From the NCBI GenBank assembly GCA_920105625.2, contig OV050030.1:105989698-106053697 (forward strand): a DNA stretch of 64,000 nucleotides, in the 5' to 3' direction. Below the pieces are notes generated by a model. It made no database searches. It had not been told where the DNA came from and saw nothing but the letters and a program-made list of their open reading frames with translations. Shown in pieces: positions 32,129 through 42,600 of this stretch (the stretch's first letter is position 1; each line of letters opens with the position of its first letter). A program made the translations under genes and the position numbers. Origin of the DNA: Clusia tigrina (taxonomy: Eukaryota; Arthropoda; Insecta; Diptera; Clusiidae).

Positions 32129-32286
32129 TAAAATAATTGTATCAAGTAGTTAGCCTTTTTTTTTAAATTAATAAATAAATAAAATAATTAAATCAACGTA
32201 AACAAGCCTTGAATACTTTAGAGATTTTCTGTAAACGACTCCTGGCAATCCGGCGAGCTTACCCCGGCGAAAACGAGTCGTTACAG

Positions 32287-32304
32287 TGGCGCCCGAGCAG
32301 GGAC
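32287..32304 (+). promoter_or_regulatory. Primer-binding site, B unit 1
   Basis: TGGCGCCCGAGCAGGGAC, identical to that of family A, one base after the LTR end. tRNA-Lys-like by comparison with known primer-binding sites; not verified against a tRNA gene. Confidence 0.85.
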
Positions 32305-32378
32305 TCTCAGAATAAAGAGAGTAAACACAACAAAGCTATATATCCAACCCACGTCCCATCACCAGAGTCTGACACAGG

Positions 32379-33605
32379 ATGGGAAAGACGAGTTGGGTGT
32401 ACACCGTGCGAAAAGACCAACTGGTAGTCTGTTGTGTCGAGTTTGGCCTAGAGGCCACGGGCACAGTGGAAGAGCTACGAAAGAGGCTTGCGGAGTTCAT
32501 CACCGACACAGAGATGACTCTAGACCAGGAGGTTCGGCTGGCAGAGCTACAGGCCCGACTCACGAGGAGTTTGTCGCCTGGACCCAGTTCACACTTGAGA
32601 GCTAGCCCCAGCGCAGAGCGACCAATAAGCCCCGGAGCATCGGCAGCCACGAAGAAAGACACGTTATGGGCAGCCGGAAATGTTCCAGCTGTATATGATA
32701 CCGCGTTCCAGACAGTAGTCCCCGAAGTCTCGCGAAGCGGGATAGCCATCTACCCGGCAGTCATCGACCACGTTAGGAAATGGTCCTTGAAATATGATGG
32801 AGGGCATGACCCGATAGCTTTCATAGAGCGAGTGGAAGAATTATCGGAAGTCTATGGACTAAACAAGCACATGCTGCCTCGAACTATGCCAGAACTCCTA
32901 AAGGAGCGTGCTCTGCTCTGGTATAGAAACAACAACCGAGCATGGGTTGATTGGGTTTTATTCAAAAAGGACTTCTTGAAGTTTTTCCTACCCACCAGGT
33001 ACTTCGAAAAGCTGGAGGATGAAATTCGCCAACGACGGCAAAACCCACGTGAACACTTCAAACAGTACGTGGTAGAACTTCAAAACCTGATGCGTCACGC
33101 AGGATACACGGAGGCCCAGAAGTTAGAGCGAATCTTTCGCAACAGCCTAGAGGAATACCAGTGGTATGTCCGTCGAAAGGATTTCGATACGCTGGAAGAA
33201 TTGGTGGAAATGGCGGAAGACCTCGAGGGCATACGTGGTGACAACGAGGCTTCACGAGCAGCACCACCACGACCACCGCCACCACGACCACCACCAACAC
33301 GCCACGAGATACAACCACGGGTCGAGCGCATGTCCCCATGCGAAACCAGAAACCGACAAGTAGCACCGGCCAACTGTACCAACAAGGTGGTACCTATAAA
33401 TCCACGAACAGCATGCAGAAGATGTAGTCAGTCTGATCACATAGCGCGACACTGCCGCAATGCCCAAGTACTTTTCTGTTGGGAGTGCGGTAGGAGAGGA
33501 ACTAGAACAGTTGAATGCTGTAGGACGGTAGGGGGAAACGAGCGGGGCTGCCGCCAGCAACGAGGCATGGAGCAGCCCACGGACAACAAGCCTCAAACGC
33601 AGTAA
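32379..33605 (+). CDS. gag: Gag polyprotein, 408 aa, B unit 1
   Basis: Particle protein of the autonomous element. Residues about 7-45 form a SAP-like helix-loop-helix. About 125-290 is a Retrotrans_gag-type capsid ([31 protein letters not shown]). A Pro/Arg-rich linker follows, then a CCHC knuckle C346-C349-H354-C359 and a second Cys cluster with CX2C. The ATG at 32379 follows a short leader. The frame ends at TAA 33603-33605. Pol lies in the -1 frame, with the slippery heptamer GGGAAAC at 33533-33539 inside gag, so about 387 Gag residues would precede Pol in the fusion. Confidence 0.93.
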   Translation: MGKTSWVYTVRKDQLVVCCVEFGLEATGTVEELRKRLAEFITDTEMTLDQEVRLAELQARLTRSLSPGPSSHLRASPSAERPISPGASAATKKDTLWAAGNVPAVYDTAFQTVVPEVSRSGIAIYPAVIDHVRKWSLKYDGGHDPIAFIERVEELSEVYGLNKHMLPRTMPELLKERALLWYRNNNRAWVDWVLFKKDFLKFFLPTRYFEKLEDEIRQRRQNPREHFKQYVVELQNLMRHAGYTEAQKLERIFRNSLEEYQWYVRRKDFDTLEELVEMAEDLEGIRGDNEASRAAPPRPPPPRPPPTRHEIQPRVERMSPCETRNRQVAPANCTNKVVPINPRTACRRCSQSDHIARHCRNAQVLFCWECGRRGTRTVECCRTVGGNERGCRQQRGMEQPTDNKPQTQ

Positions 33606-36600
33606 GTACACTACGCTACGATGGACAGCGTATCTGTGCCGCCGTCACCATTGGCACAGAAAACATCACGGCCACACTAGACACAGGCGCCACAAGGAGT
33701 TTCATCAGCGAGCGACTCATTTCCCATTTAGGTGCTACCACCGGTAGAGTAAACTCTACATACACTAGAGCACGGATGGCGGATGGTCGAACAAGAGATA
33801 TTACTCAAGGGTTTGTGACGTGCGTCAAGCTTGGAGGAAAGGTATGTCAGCTGGAGCTACTTAGCATGCCCGACTCCACCGACGACTTACTGCTCGGCCT
33901 GGACTTCATGACACAGCAAGGCCTATCCATGACATGTGGAGGCCAGGAAATCCAGCTAGGCCCCAAGACGGATGGTGTGCAATCACAAGTTACCGCATCG
34001 TGCACAACCATACGACATGAAGCCGCTACGGACGAATCAAGGATAAAACTGTTTCTGGCCACAGAGTTGGCTAAATTCACAGACGGGCCAAACGTGACCA
34101 ATATCACAAGCCACAAAATAGTGATGCGCGATGACCGACCCATCAAACAACGATACTACCCGAGAAATCCAGCGCAGCAAGAAATCTTTGGCGCGGAAGT
34201 GGACGAATTAATAGCTAAAGGCTGTATCGAACCCTCGCATAGCCCCCACAGCGCACCGATTGTGCTAGTAAGGAAACGGGATGGGAAATGGCGTCTGTGC
34301 ATCGATTATCGGCAACTCAACGCCAGGTCCATACCCGACGCATACCCACTGCCGCGAATCCAACACATCTTAGACCGACTGCGTGAGGCTAAATACATCA
34401 GTAGTCTCGATCTGAAGAACGGGTATTGGCAGATACCAATGGAGGAGCACAGCAAGCAGTATACCGCATTCACGGTACCCGGCAGAGGCCTCTTCCAGTG
34501 GCGTGTTATGCCTTTCGGGCTACACTCCGCACCAGCAACCTTTCAAAGAGCACTGGACCAAGTTATTGGCCACGACATGGAGCCACACGCGTTTGCCTAC
34601 CTTGATGACATTATTGTCACAGGGAGAGACCTAGAAGAACACATGAGAAACCTGCAAGAGGTGTTCCGACGGTTGAGGGAGGCAAATTTGAAACTAAATC
34701 TGGAGAAGTGTGCATTCTTTCGGAAGGAGCTAAAATATCTGGGACACGTGGTCAGCGACAAAGGAATACATACTGACCCAGATAAAATCGCTGCCATACG
34801 GGAGCTGCAACCACCAGAGAACATACGACAGCTACGTCGCTGCTTGGGCATCGCATCTTGGTACCGCCGTTTTGTACCCGACTTTGCAAAAGCAGTACAC
34901 CCTTTAACGATGCTGCTTAAGAAAGGAAAACATTTCCGATGGGGTACCGAACAACAGGAGGCTTTTGAATTACTGAAACAACGATTGACGGAAGCTCCGA
35001 TCCTCGCCTGCCCAGACTTTAGCCAGAAGTTCACGCTCCAGACCGACGCCAGTGACTACGGGTTGGGAGCAGTGCTTACGCAGGAGATCGAGGGGGCGGA
35101 GCGAGTAATAGCGTACGCTAGCAGACACCTGAATGGAGCTGAGCTAAACTACTCCCCAACTGAGAAGGAGTGTCTAGCCATAATATGGGGCATCCGGAAA
35201 ATGCGGCCATATCTGGAGGGCTACCACTTTACCGTGATCACCGACCACCTATCGCTGAAGTGGCTAAATTCCATCGAGAGCCCTTCAGGACGCATAGCAC
35301 GGTGGGCGCTAGAACTTCAGCAGCATTCATTCGAGGTACAATACCGCAAAGGAAAACTAAATGTACTGGCAGACGCACTATCAAGACAACCGGTCGAGGC
35401 TGCATGCACTGTCACTGTGCAGGACCAAGCAGAGCAAAATTGCAAGTGGTGGCTCAAGCGAAAAGGAGAAATACTTGCCAACCCGGCTAAATTCTCCGAC
35501 TACACACTGGAAAACGGGCAGCTGTATCGCCATATACCAAATCGCAAGGGTGATGAGGACTGTACACCATGGAAGCTGTGCGTACCTAGGCCTCTGAGGG
35601 TACGCATTTTGCAAGAGAACCACGACGCGCCAACCGCAGGACACCTAGGCATCCGGAAAACGATAGCCCGAGTTGCAAATAGGTACTACTGGCCAGGACT
35701 GTTCCGGGACACCAGCCGCTACGTTCGTCAGTGCACACTATGCCAGAAGTACAAGCCCAGCCAACAACAACCTGCTGGAGAAATGCTGACGCAAATACCC
35801 CTGGAGCCGTGGGCCATATTGTGCGCGGATTTTGTTGGACCTCTACCCCGCTCGAAGCATGGAAACACAATGGTACTAGTTTTCCATGATAAGTTCTCAA
35901 AATGGACAGAGATGGCGCCTCTTCGGAAGGCCACCACCGAGACTCTACAACGGGCCTTTCGGGAGCGCATCATAGCCCGTTTCGGAGTTCCTAAGGTCTT
36001 AGTGACGGACAACGGATCACAGTTTTCAAGCAAGTCCTTTCAGCGCTTTGTAGAAGACTACGGTATCAAGCACCAGTTTACCGCACCGTACACACCACAG
36101 GAAAATGCTGCCGAACGCGCCAACCGCACAGTCAAGACCATGATCGCCCAATACGCCGGTAAACAGCAACAAAAGTGGGATGACCTACTGCCGGAGTTAA
36201 CCCTGGCGATCAATACCAGCGTATCCGAGACAACTGGCTATAGCCCCGCGTTCCTAATACAAGGACGGGAGCCACGACGCCCAGGAGCGTTGTACGATGA
36301 AACCACCCCAGGAACAGGACAAAGGAAACAAACACCCAACGAAAGAGCCGAACTACTAAAGGAAGCATACACATTAGTGACAAGGAATCTGGAGCGAGCG
36401 GCTCAAGATCAACGGCGTCATTATAACCTACGACGAAGGCCCTGGAAACCCGAAGTTGGACAATTGGTGTTAGCAAAACAACACCATTTGTCCAAAGCCA
36501 TCGACCACTTCGCCGCCAAGTTGGCCCCACGCTACGATGGGCCATACCGGATAGACACCTTCACCTCCCCAGTCATTGTCAAGATGAAACGTGAAGGAAC

Positions 36601-36679
36601 CAAGGAGACAAAGACAGCGCATATTAGCGAGCTGAAACCATTCTGCGCGCCAGGTGGCATCACAGCATACGCTAACTAA
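33524..36679 (+). CDS. pol: Pol polyprotein (protease, RT, RNase H, integrase), B unit 1
   Basis: Open in the -1 frame from 33524 to TAA 36677-36679. The slip at 33539 would give 1046 Pol residues. Numbering from the internal ATG at 33776: protease DTGA lies upstream of it, at 33680; RT has YLDD at 275-278, with RDGKWRLCIDYRQLN near 165; RNase H has TDASDYG near 423; the integrase zinc domain is H616, H623, C653, C656; the integrase core is D685, D745, E780 (spacing 34); a GPY/F-like module (RYDGPYRI) is near the C-terminus. All catalytic motifs are present. Initiation at 33776 would lose protease, so frameshifting is the likely route. No env follows: only 128 bp separate pol from the LTR. 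Confidence 0.95.
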   Translation, partial: DGRGKRAGLPPATRHGAAHGQQASNAVSTLRYDGQRICAAVTIGTENITATLDTGATRSFISERLISHLGATTGRVNSTYTRARMADGRTRDITQGFVTCVKLGGKVCQLELLSMPDSTDDLLLGLDFMTQQGLSMTCGGQEIQLGPKTDGVQSQVTASCTTIRHEAATDESRIKLFLATELAKFTDGPNVTNITSHKIVMRDDRPIKQRYYPRNPAQQEIFGAEVDELIAKGCIEPSHSPHSAPIVLVRKRDGKWRLCIDYRQLNARSIPDAYPLPRIQHILDRLREAKYISSLDLKNGYWQIPMEEHSKQYTAFTVPGRGLFQWRVMPFGLHSAPATFQRALDQVIGHDMEPHAFAYLDDIIVTGRDLEEHMRNLQEVFRRLREANLKLNLEKCAFFRKELKYLGHVVSDKGIHTDPDKIAAIRELQPPENIRQLRRCLGIASWYRRFVPDFAKAVHPLTMLLKKGKHFRWGTEQQEAFELLKQRLTEAPILACPDFSQKFTLQTDASDYGLGAVLTQEIEGAERVIAYASRHLNGAELNYSPTEKECLAIIWGIRKMRPYLEGYHFTVITDHLSLKWLNSIESPSGRIARWALELQQHSFEVQYRKGKLNVLADALSRQPVEAACTVTVQDQAEQNCKWWLKRKGEILANPAKFSDYTLENGQLYRHIPNRKGDEDCTPWKLCVPRPLRVRILQENHDAPTAGHLGIRKTIARVANRYYWPGLFRDTSRYVRQCTLCQKYKPSQQQPAGEMLTQIPLEPWAILCADFVGPLPRSKHGNTMVLVFHDKFSKWTEMAPLRKATTETLQRAFRERIIARFGVPKVLVTDNGSQFSSKSFQRFVEDYGIKHQFTAPYTPQENAAERANRTVKTMIAQYAGKQQQKWDDLLPELTLAINTSVSETTGYSPAFLIQGREPRRPGALYDETTPGTGQRKQTPNERAELLKEAYTLVTRNLERAAQDQRRHYNLRRRPWKPEVGQLVLAKQHHLSKAIDHFAAKLAPRYDGPYRIDTFTSPVIVKMKREGTKETKTAHISELKPFCAPGGITAYAN
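33533..33594 (+). promoter_or_regulatory. -1 ribosomal frameshift signal, B unit 1
   Basis: The heptamer GGGAAAC (33533-33539) is in the G GGA AAC phase of gag, followed by a 5-nt spacer. Stem 1 is GGGCTGC (33545-33551) with GCAGCCC (33572-33578). Stem 2 is GAGGC in the loop (33562-33566) with GCCTC (33590-33594), giving an H-type pseudoknot. The slip leads exactly into the pol frame. Confidence 0.85.
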
Positions 36680-36807
36680 CAAACGCAGCTGACGAGAACA
36701 GTGTACACAACGGAAAGGAATCCGATTCCAGCGAGGATCATGCAAAATCATCACCCTCTGGCAGGGTAAGGTGACCATTTTCCATCGGCCGCAAAGTAGG
36801 GAGGACA
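36680..36807 (+). other. Non-coding end of B internal region with polypurine tract
   Basis: 128 bp after pol with no ORF or envelope remnant. It ends in AAAGTAGGGAGGACA (36793-36807), the plus-strand primer, directly before the next LTR. Confidence 0.8.
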
Positions 36808-38347
36808 TGTGAGGAGCAAATTTTAGGCGTAAATTTGCCCCTACATATTTAGTTTTGCCATAACGCCCCAAACCTGTATATTTAAAATAGGGGCCAAGTG
36901 CTTAAACAACCAACCCTAAAATATATACGTTAATAGTCCTAAGACTTTGGCACCTCCCACTTTCATTGCTAAAACCACACACACAACCGCCATCATATTT
37001 AGTGCAGCAGCCATCATGCAAGTGAGTCTAAGACTCCTCCCACCATAGTAATGCTACCAACAACAAGTGTTATACTCTGCATTGGGAGGACAGAAGACAC
37101 AGCCACAATTAAGTCAGACAGTGGAACCCTGTGATAAGCGACGAAAAAACATGCAACGAAGTCAACAACGCAAGATAACACAGGAGAAAATCACACAAAC
37201 AATTGTGCAACCGGCTGACCACAGCTAAAATAATATAAAATTACAACAACAGTGCCTAAAGCAATGCTAGAATTTTACAAGAGATCGCGACAGAAGTTGC
37301 CGACTGCGTTAGTTCGGAAAATAACCCACTAACAACACCCAAAAACGAAGGCCAAACACAAAGTGGAACACGACAGACCGATCGCTAAGCACACCAACAG
37401 ACCGGACAAAGCATAAAGAGGAGAAGCAAAAAATGAAATATCCAATATTTAATATTTTAAATATTTTATGCCAGCGATATAAAATATCAACAAACTACAG
37501 TTCCCGCACAACAACAACGATTGGATGATCTACGCTAAACCTGGAGCATAAAAGCAGGAGCAACTGGCAACCCAGGGTCTTTCTTTCTTTCGGCATCAGG
37601 TAGACGAGACGCTCTTTTTTTATTTCGGCATCAGGCAGACCAGACGCATCGTACTAAACCAAGTTATACACATTGACAAACGCAACAGAAGCTAGGGGAA
37701 TCTAGAGGAGATTATGGTTTTTAATCGATTCTCTGCTAGAAACCCACATTGACAAACGCAACAGAAGCTAGGGGAATCTAGAGGAGATTATGGTTTTTAA
37801 TCGATTATCTGCTAGAAACCCACATTGACAAACGCAACAGAAGCTAGGGGAATCTAGAGGAGATTATGGTTTTTAATCGATTCTCTGCTAGAAACCCACA
37901 TTGACAAACGCAACAGAAGCTAGGGGAATCTAGAGGAGATTATGGTTTTTAATCGATTCTCTGCTAGAAACCCACATTGACAAACGCAACAGAAGCTAGG
38001 GGAATCTAGAGGAGATTATGGTTTTTAATCGATTCTCTGCTAGAAACCCACATTGACAAACGCAACAGAAGCTAGGGGAATCTAGAGGAGATTATGGTTT
38101 TTAATCGATTCTCTGCTAGAAACCCACATTGACAAACGCAACAGAAGCTAGGGGGACATATAGTTCAACTGTGTCCGTATTTAAGATTAGTAAAATAATT
38201 GTATCAAGTAGTTAGCCTTTTTTTTAAAATTAATAAATAAATAAAATAATTAAATCAACGTAAACAAGCCTTGAATACTTTAGAGATTTTCTGTAAACGA
38301 CTCCTGGCAATCCGGCGAGCTTACCCCGGCGAAAACGAGTCGTTACA
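36808..38347 (+). repeat. Family B LTR, shared middle copy, 1540 bp
   Basis: Serves as 3' LTR of unit 1 and 5' LTR of unit 2. The start palindrome GCAAATTT (36816-36823) with AAATTTGC (36831-36838) is perfect. Private changes include AAAATGAAATA near 37433. The second hairpin repeat has GATTATCTG as in the 5' copy. Confidence 0.95.
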
Positions 38348-38348
38348 G

Positions 38349-38366
38349 TGGCGCCCGAGCAGGGAC
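38349..38366 (+). promoter_or_regulatory. Primer-binding site, B unit 2
   Basis: TGGCGCCCGAGCAGGGAC, one base after the middle LTR, identical to unit 1. Confidence 0.85.
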
Positions 38367-38440
38367 TCTCAGAATAAAGAGAGTAAACACAACAAAGCTA
38401 TATATCCAACCCACGTCCCATCACCAGAGTCTGACACAGG

Positions 38441-39667
38441 ATGGGAAAGACGAGTTGGGTGTACACCGTGCGAAAAGACCAACTGGTAGTCTGTTGTGTC
38501 GAGTTTGGCCTAGAGGCCACGGGCACAGTGGAAGAGCTACGAAAGAGGCTTGCGGAGTTCATCACCGACACAGAGATGACTCTAGACCAGGAGGTTCGGC
38601 TGGCAGAGCTACAGGCCCGACTCACGAGGAGTTTGTCGCCTGGACCCAGTTCACACTTGAGAGCTAGCCCCAGCGCAGAGCGACCAATAAGCCCCGGAGC
38701 ATCGACAGCCACGAAGAAAGACACGCTATGGGCAGCCGGAAATGTTCCAGCTGTATATGATACCGCGTTCCAGACAGTAGTCCCCGAAGTCTCGCGAAGC
38801 GGGATAGCCATCTACCCGGCAGTCATCGACCACGTTAGGAAATGGTCCTTGAAATATGATGGAGGGCATGACCCGATAGCTTTCATAGAGCGAGTGGAAG
38901 AATTATCGGAAGTCTATGGACTAAACAAGCACATGCTGCCTCGAACTATGCCAGAACTCCTAAAGGAGCGTGCTCTGCTCTGGTATAGAAACAACAACCG
39001 AGCATGGGTTGATTGGGTTTTATTCAAAAAGGACTTCTTGAAGTTTTTCCTACCCACCAGGTACTTCGAAAAGCTGGAGGATGAAATTCGCCAACGACGG
39101 CAAAACCCACGTGAACACTTCAAACAGTACGTGGTAGAACTTCAAAACCTGATGCGTCACGCAGGATACACGGAGGCCCAGAAGTTAGAGCGAATCTTTC
39201 GCAACAGCCTAGAGGAATACCAGTGGTATGTCCGTCGAAAGGATTTCGATACGCTGGAAGAATTGGTGGAAATGGCGGAAGACCTCGAGGGCATACGTGG
39301 TGACAACGAGGCTTCACGAGCAGCACCACCACGACCACCGCCACCACGACCACCACCAACACGCCACGAGATACAACCACGGGTCGAGCGCATGTCCCCA
39401 TGCGAAACCAGAAACCGACAAGTAGCACCGGCCAACTGTACCAACAAGGTGGTACCTATAAATCCACGAACAGCATGCAGAAGATGTAGTCAGTCTGATC
39501 ACATAGCGCGACACTGCCGCAATGCCCAAGTACTTTTCTGTTGGGAGTGCGGTAGGAGAGGAACTAGAACAGTTGAATGCTGTAGGACGGTAGGGGGAAA
39601 CGAGCGGGGCTGCCGCCAGCAACGAGGCATGGAGCAGCCCACGGACAACAAGCCTCAAACGCAGTAA
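38441..39667 (+). CDS. gag: Gag polyprotein, 408 aa, B unit 2
   Basis: Same protein as unit 1 except an Ala-to-Thr change in the linker (ASTATKK, unit 1 ASAATKK). All Gag domains and both Cys clusters are intact. Confidence 0.93.
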   Translation: MGKTSWVYTVRKDQLVVCCVEFGLEATGTVEELRKRLAEFITDTEMTLDQEVRLAELQARLTRSLSPGPSSHLRASPSAERPISPGASTATKKDTLWAAGNVPAVYDTAFQTVVPEVSRSGIAIYPAVIDHVRKWSLKYDGGHDPIAFIERVEELSEVYGLNKHMLPRTMPELLKERALLWYRNNNRAWVDWVLFKKDFLKFFLPTRYFEKLEDEIRQRRQNPREHFKQYVVELQNLMRHAGYTEAQKLERIFRNSLEEYQWYVRRKDFDTLEELVEMAEDLEGIRGDNEASRAAPPRPPPPRPPPTRHEIQPRVERMSPCETRNRQVAPANCTNKVVPINPRTACRRCSQSDHIARHCRNAQVLFCWECGRRGTRTVECCRTVGGNERGCRQQRGMEQPTDNKPQTQ

Positions 39668-42600
39668 GTGCACTACGCTACGATGGACAGCGTATCTGTG
39701 CCGCCGTCACCATTGGCACAGAAAACATCACGGCCACACTAGACACAGGCGCCACAAGGAGTTTCATCAGCGAGCGACTCATTTCCCATTTAGGTGCTAC
39801 CACCGGTAGAGTAAACTCTACATACACTAGAGCACGGATGGCGGATGGTCGAACAAGAGATATTACTCAAGGGTTTGTGACGTGCGTCAAGCTTGGAGGA
39901 AAGGTATGTCAGCTGGAGCTACTTAGCATGCCCGACTCCACCGACGACTTACTGCTCGGCCTGGACTTCATGACACAGCAAGGCCTATCCATGACATGTG
40001 GAGGCCAGGAAATCCAGCTAGGCCCCAAGACGGATGGTGTGCAATCACAAGTTACCGCATCGTGCACAACCATACGACATGAAGCCGCTACGGACGAATC
40101 AAGGATAAAACTGTTTCTGGCCACAGAGTTGGCTAAATTCACAGACGGGCCAAACGTGACCAATATCACAAGCCACAAAATAGTGATGCGCGATGACCGA
40201 CCCATCAAACAACGATACTACCCGAGAAATCCAGCGCAGCAAGAAATCTTTGGCGCGGAAGTGGACGAATTAATAGCTAAAGGCTGTATCGAACCCTCGC
40301 ATAGCCCCCACAGCGCACCGATTGTGCTAGTAAGGAAACGGGATGGGAAATGGCGTCTGTGCATCGATTATCGGCAACTCAACGCCAGGTCCATACCCGA
40401 CGCATACCCACTGCCGCGAATCCAACACATCTTAGACCGACTGCGTGAGGCTAAATACATCAGTAGTCTCGATCTGAAGAACGGGTATTGGCAGATACCA
40501 ATGGAGGAGCACAGCAAGCAGTATACCGCATTCACGGTACCCGGCAGAGGCCTCTTCCAGTGGCGTGTTATGCCTTTCGGGCTACACTCCGCACCAGCAA
40601 CCTTTCAAAGAGCACTGGACCAAGTTATTGGCCACGACATGGAGCCACACGCGTTTGCCTACCTTGATGACATTATTGTCACAGGGAGAGACCTAGAAGA
40701 ACACATGAGAAACCTGCAAGAGGTGTTCCGACGGTTGAGGGAGGCAAATTTGAAACTAAATCTGGAGAAGTGTGCATTCTTTCGGAAGGAGCTAAAATAT
40801 CTGGGACACGTGGTCAGCGACAAAGGAATACATACTGACCCAGATAAAATCGCTGCCATACGGGAGCTGCAACCACCAGAGAACATACGACAGCTACGTC
40901 GCTGCTTGGGCATCGCATCTTGGTACCGCCGTTTTGTACCCGACTTTGCAAAAGCAGTACACCCTTTAACGATGCTGCTTAAGAAAGGAAAACATTTCCG
41001 ATGGGGTACCGAACAACAGGAGGCTTTTGAATTACTGAAACAACGATTGACGGAAGCTCCGATCCTCGCCTGCCCAGACTTTAGCCAGAAGTTCACGCTC
41101 CAGACCGACGCCAGTGACTACGGGTTGGGAGCAGTGCTTACGCAGGAGATCGAGGGGGCGGAGCGAGTAATAGCGTACGCTAGCAGACACCTGAATGGAG
41201 CTGAGCTAAACTACTCCCCAACTGAGAAGGAGTGTCTAGCCATAATATGGGGCATCCGGAAAATGCGGCCATATCTGGAGGGCTACCACTTTACCGTGAT
41301 CACCGACCACCTATCGCTGAAGTGGCTAAATTCCATCGAGAGCCCTTCAGGACGCATAGCACGGTGGGCGCTAGAACTTCAGCAGCATTCATTCGAGGTA
41401 CAATACCGCAAAGGAAAACTAAATGTACTGGCAGACGCACTATCAAGACAACCGGTCGAGGCTGCATGCACTGTCACTGTGCAGGACCAAGCAGAGCAAA
41501 ATTGCAAGTGGTGGCTCAAGCGAAAAGGAGAAATACTTGCCAACCCGGCTAAATTCTCCGACTACACACTGGAAAACGGGCAGCTGTATCGCCATATACC
41601 AAATCGCAAGGGTGATGAGGACTGTACACCATGGAAGCTGTGCGTACCTAGGCCTCTGAGGGTACGCATTTTGCAAGAGAACCACGACGCGCCAACCGCA
41701 GGACACCTAGGCATCCGGAAAACGAAAGCCCGAGTTGCAAATAGGTACTACTGGCCAGGACTGTTCCGGGACACCAGCCGCTACGTTCGTCAGTGCACAC
41801 TATGCCAGAAGTACAAGCCCAGCCAACAACAACCTGCTGGAGAAATGCTGACGCAAATACCCCTGGAGCCGTGGGCCATATTGTGCGCGGATTTTGTTGG
41901 ACCTCTACCCCGCTCGAAGCATGGAAACACAATGGTACTAGTTTTCCATGATAAGTTCTCAAAATGGACAGAGATGGCGCCTCTTCGGAAGGCCACCACC
42001 GAGACTCTACAACGGGCCTTTCGGGAGCGCATCATAGCCCGTTTCGGAGTTCCTAAGGTCTTAGTGACGGACAACGGATCACAGTTTTCAAGCAAGTCCT
42101 TTCAGCGCTTTGTAGAAGACTACGGTATCAAGCACCAGTTTACCGCACCGTACACACCACAGGAAAATGCTGCCGAACGCGCCAACCGCACAGTCAAGAC
42201 CATGATCGCCCAATACGCCGGTAAACAGCAACAAAAGTGGGATGACCTACTGCCGGAGTTAACCCTGGCGATCAATACCAGCGTATCCGAGACAACTGGC
42301 TATAGCCCCGCGTTCCTAATACAAGGACGGGAGCCACGACGCCCAGGAGCGTTGTACGATGAAACCACCCCAGGAACAGGACAAAGGAAACAAACACCCA
42401 ACGAAAGAGCCGAACTACTAAAGGAAGCATACACATTAGTGACAAGGAATCTGGAGCGAGCGGCTCAAGATCAACGGCGTCATTATAACCTACGACGAAG
42501 GCCCTGGAAACCCGAAGTTGGACAATTGGTGTTAGCAAAACAACACCATTTGTCCAAAGCCATCGACCACTTCGCCGCCAAGTTGGCCCCACGCTACGAT

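Larger units (their letters stand above)
30746..32285 (+). repeat. Family B LTR, 5' copy, 1540 bp
   Basis: From TGTGAGGAG to GAGTCGTTACA. A start palindrome (GCAAATTT with AAATTTGC in the other two copies) is altered here by a G at the C position. TATA-like elements are at 31416-31422 and 31485-31492. Six 76-bp hairpin repeats start at 31639. AATAAATAAA sequence near 32170 is followed by a U5 stem, AACGACTC 32234-32241 with GAGTCGTT 32275-32282. Confidence 0.95.

Noticed and set aside
32209..32427. 72-codon frame spanning the B LTR end, primer-binding site and gag start (also at 38271)
   Set aside because: It crosses U5, the primer-binding site and the gag start in another frame; it is a chance frame in leader sequence.
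33776..33778. ATG as the true start of B pol
   Set aside because: It lies downstream of the protease DTGA site. The frame is open back to 33524 and a good frameshift signal feeds it, so this ATG is internal.
36680..36807. Possible envelope gene after B pol
   Set aside because: Only 128 non-coding bases separate pol from the LTR, so B is an env-less Ty3/gypsy element and not an endogenous errantivirus with env.
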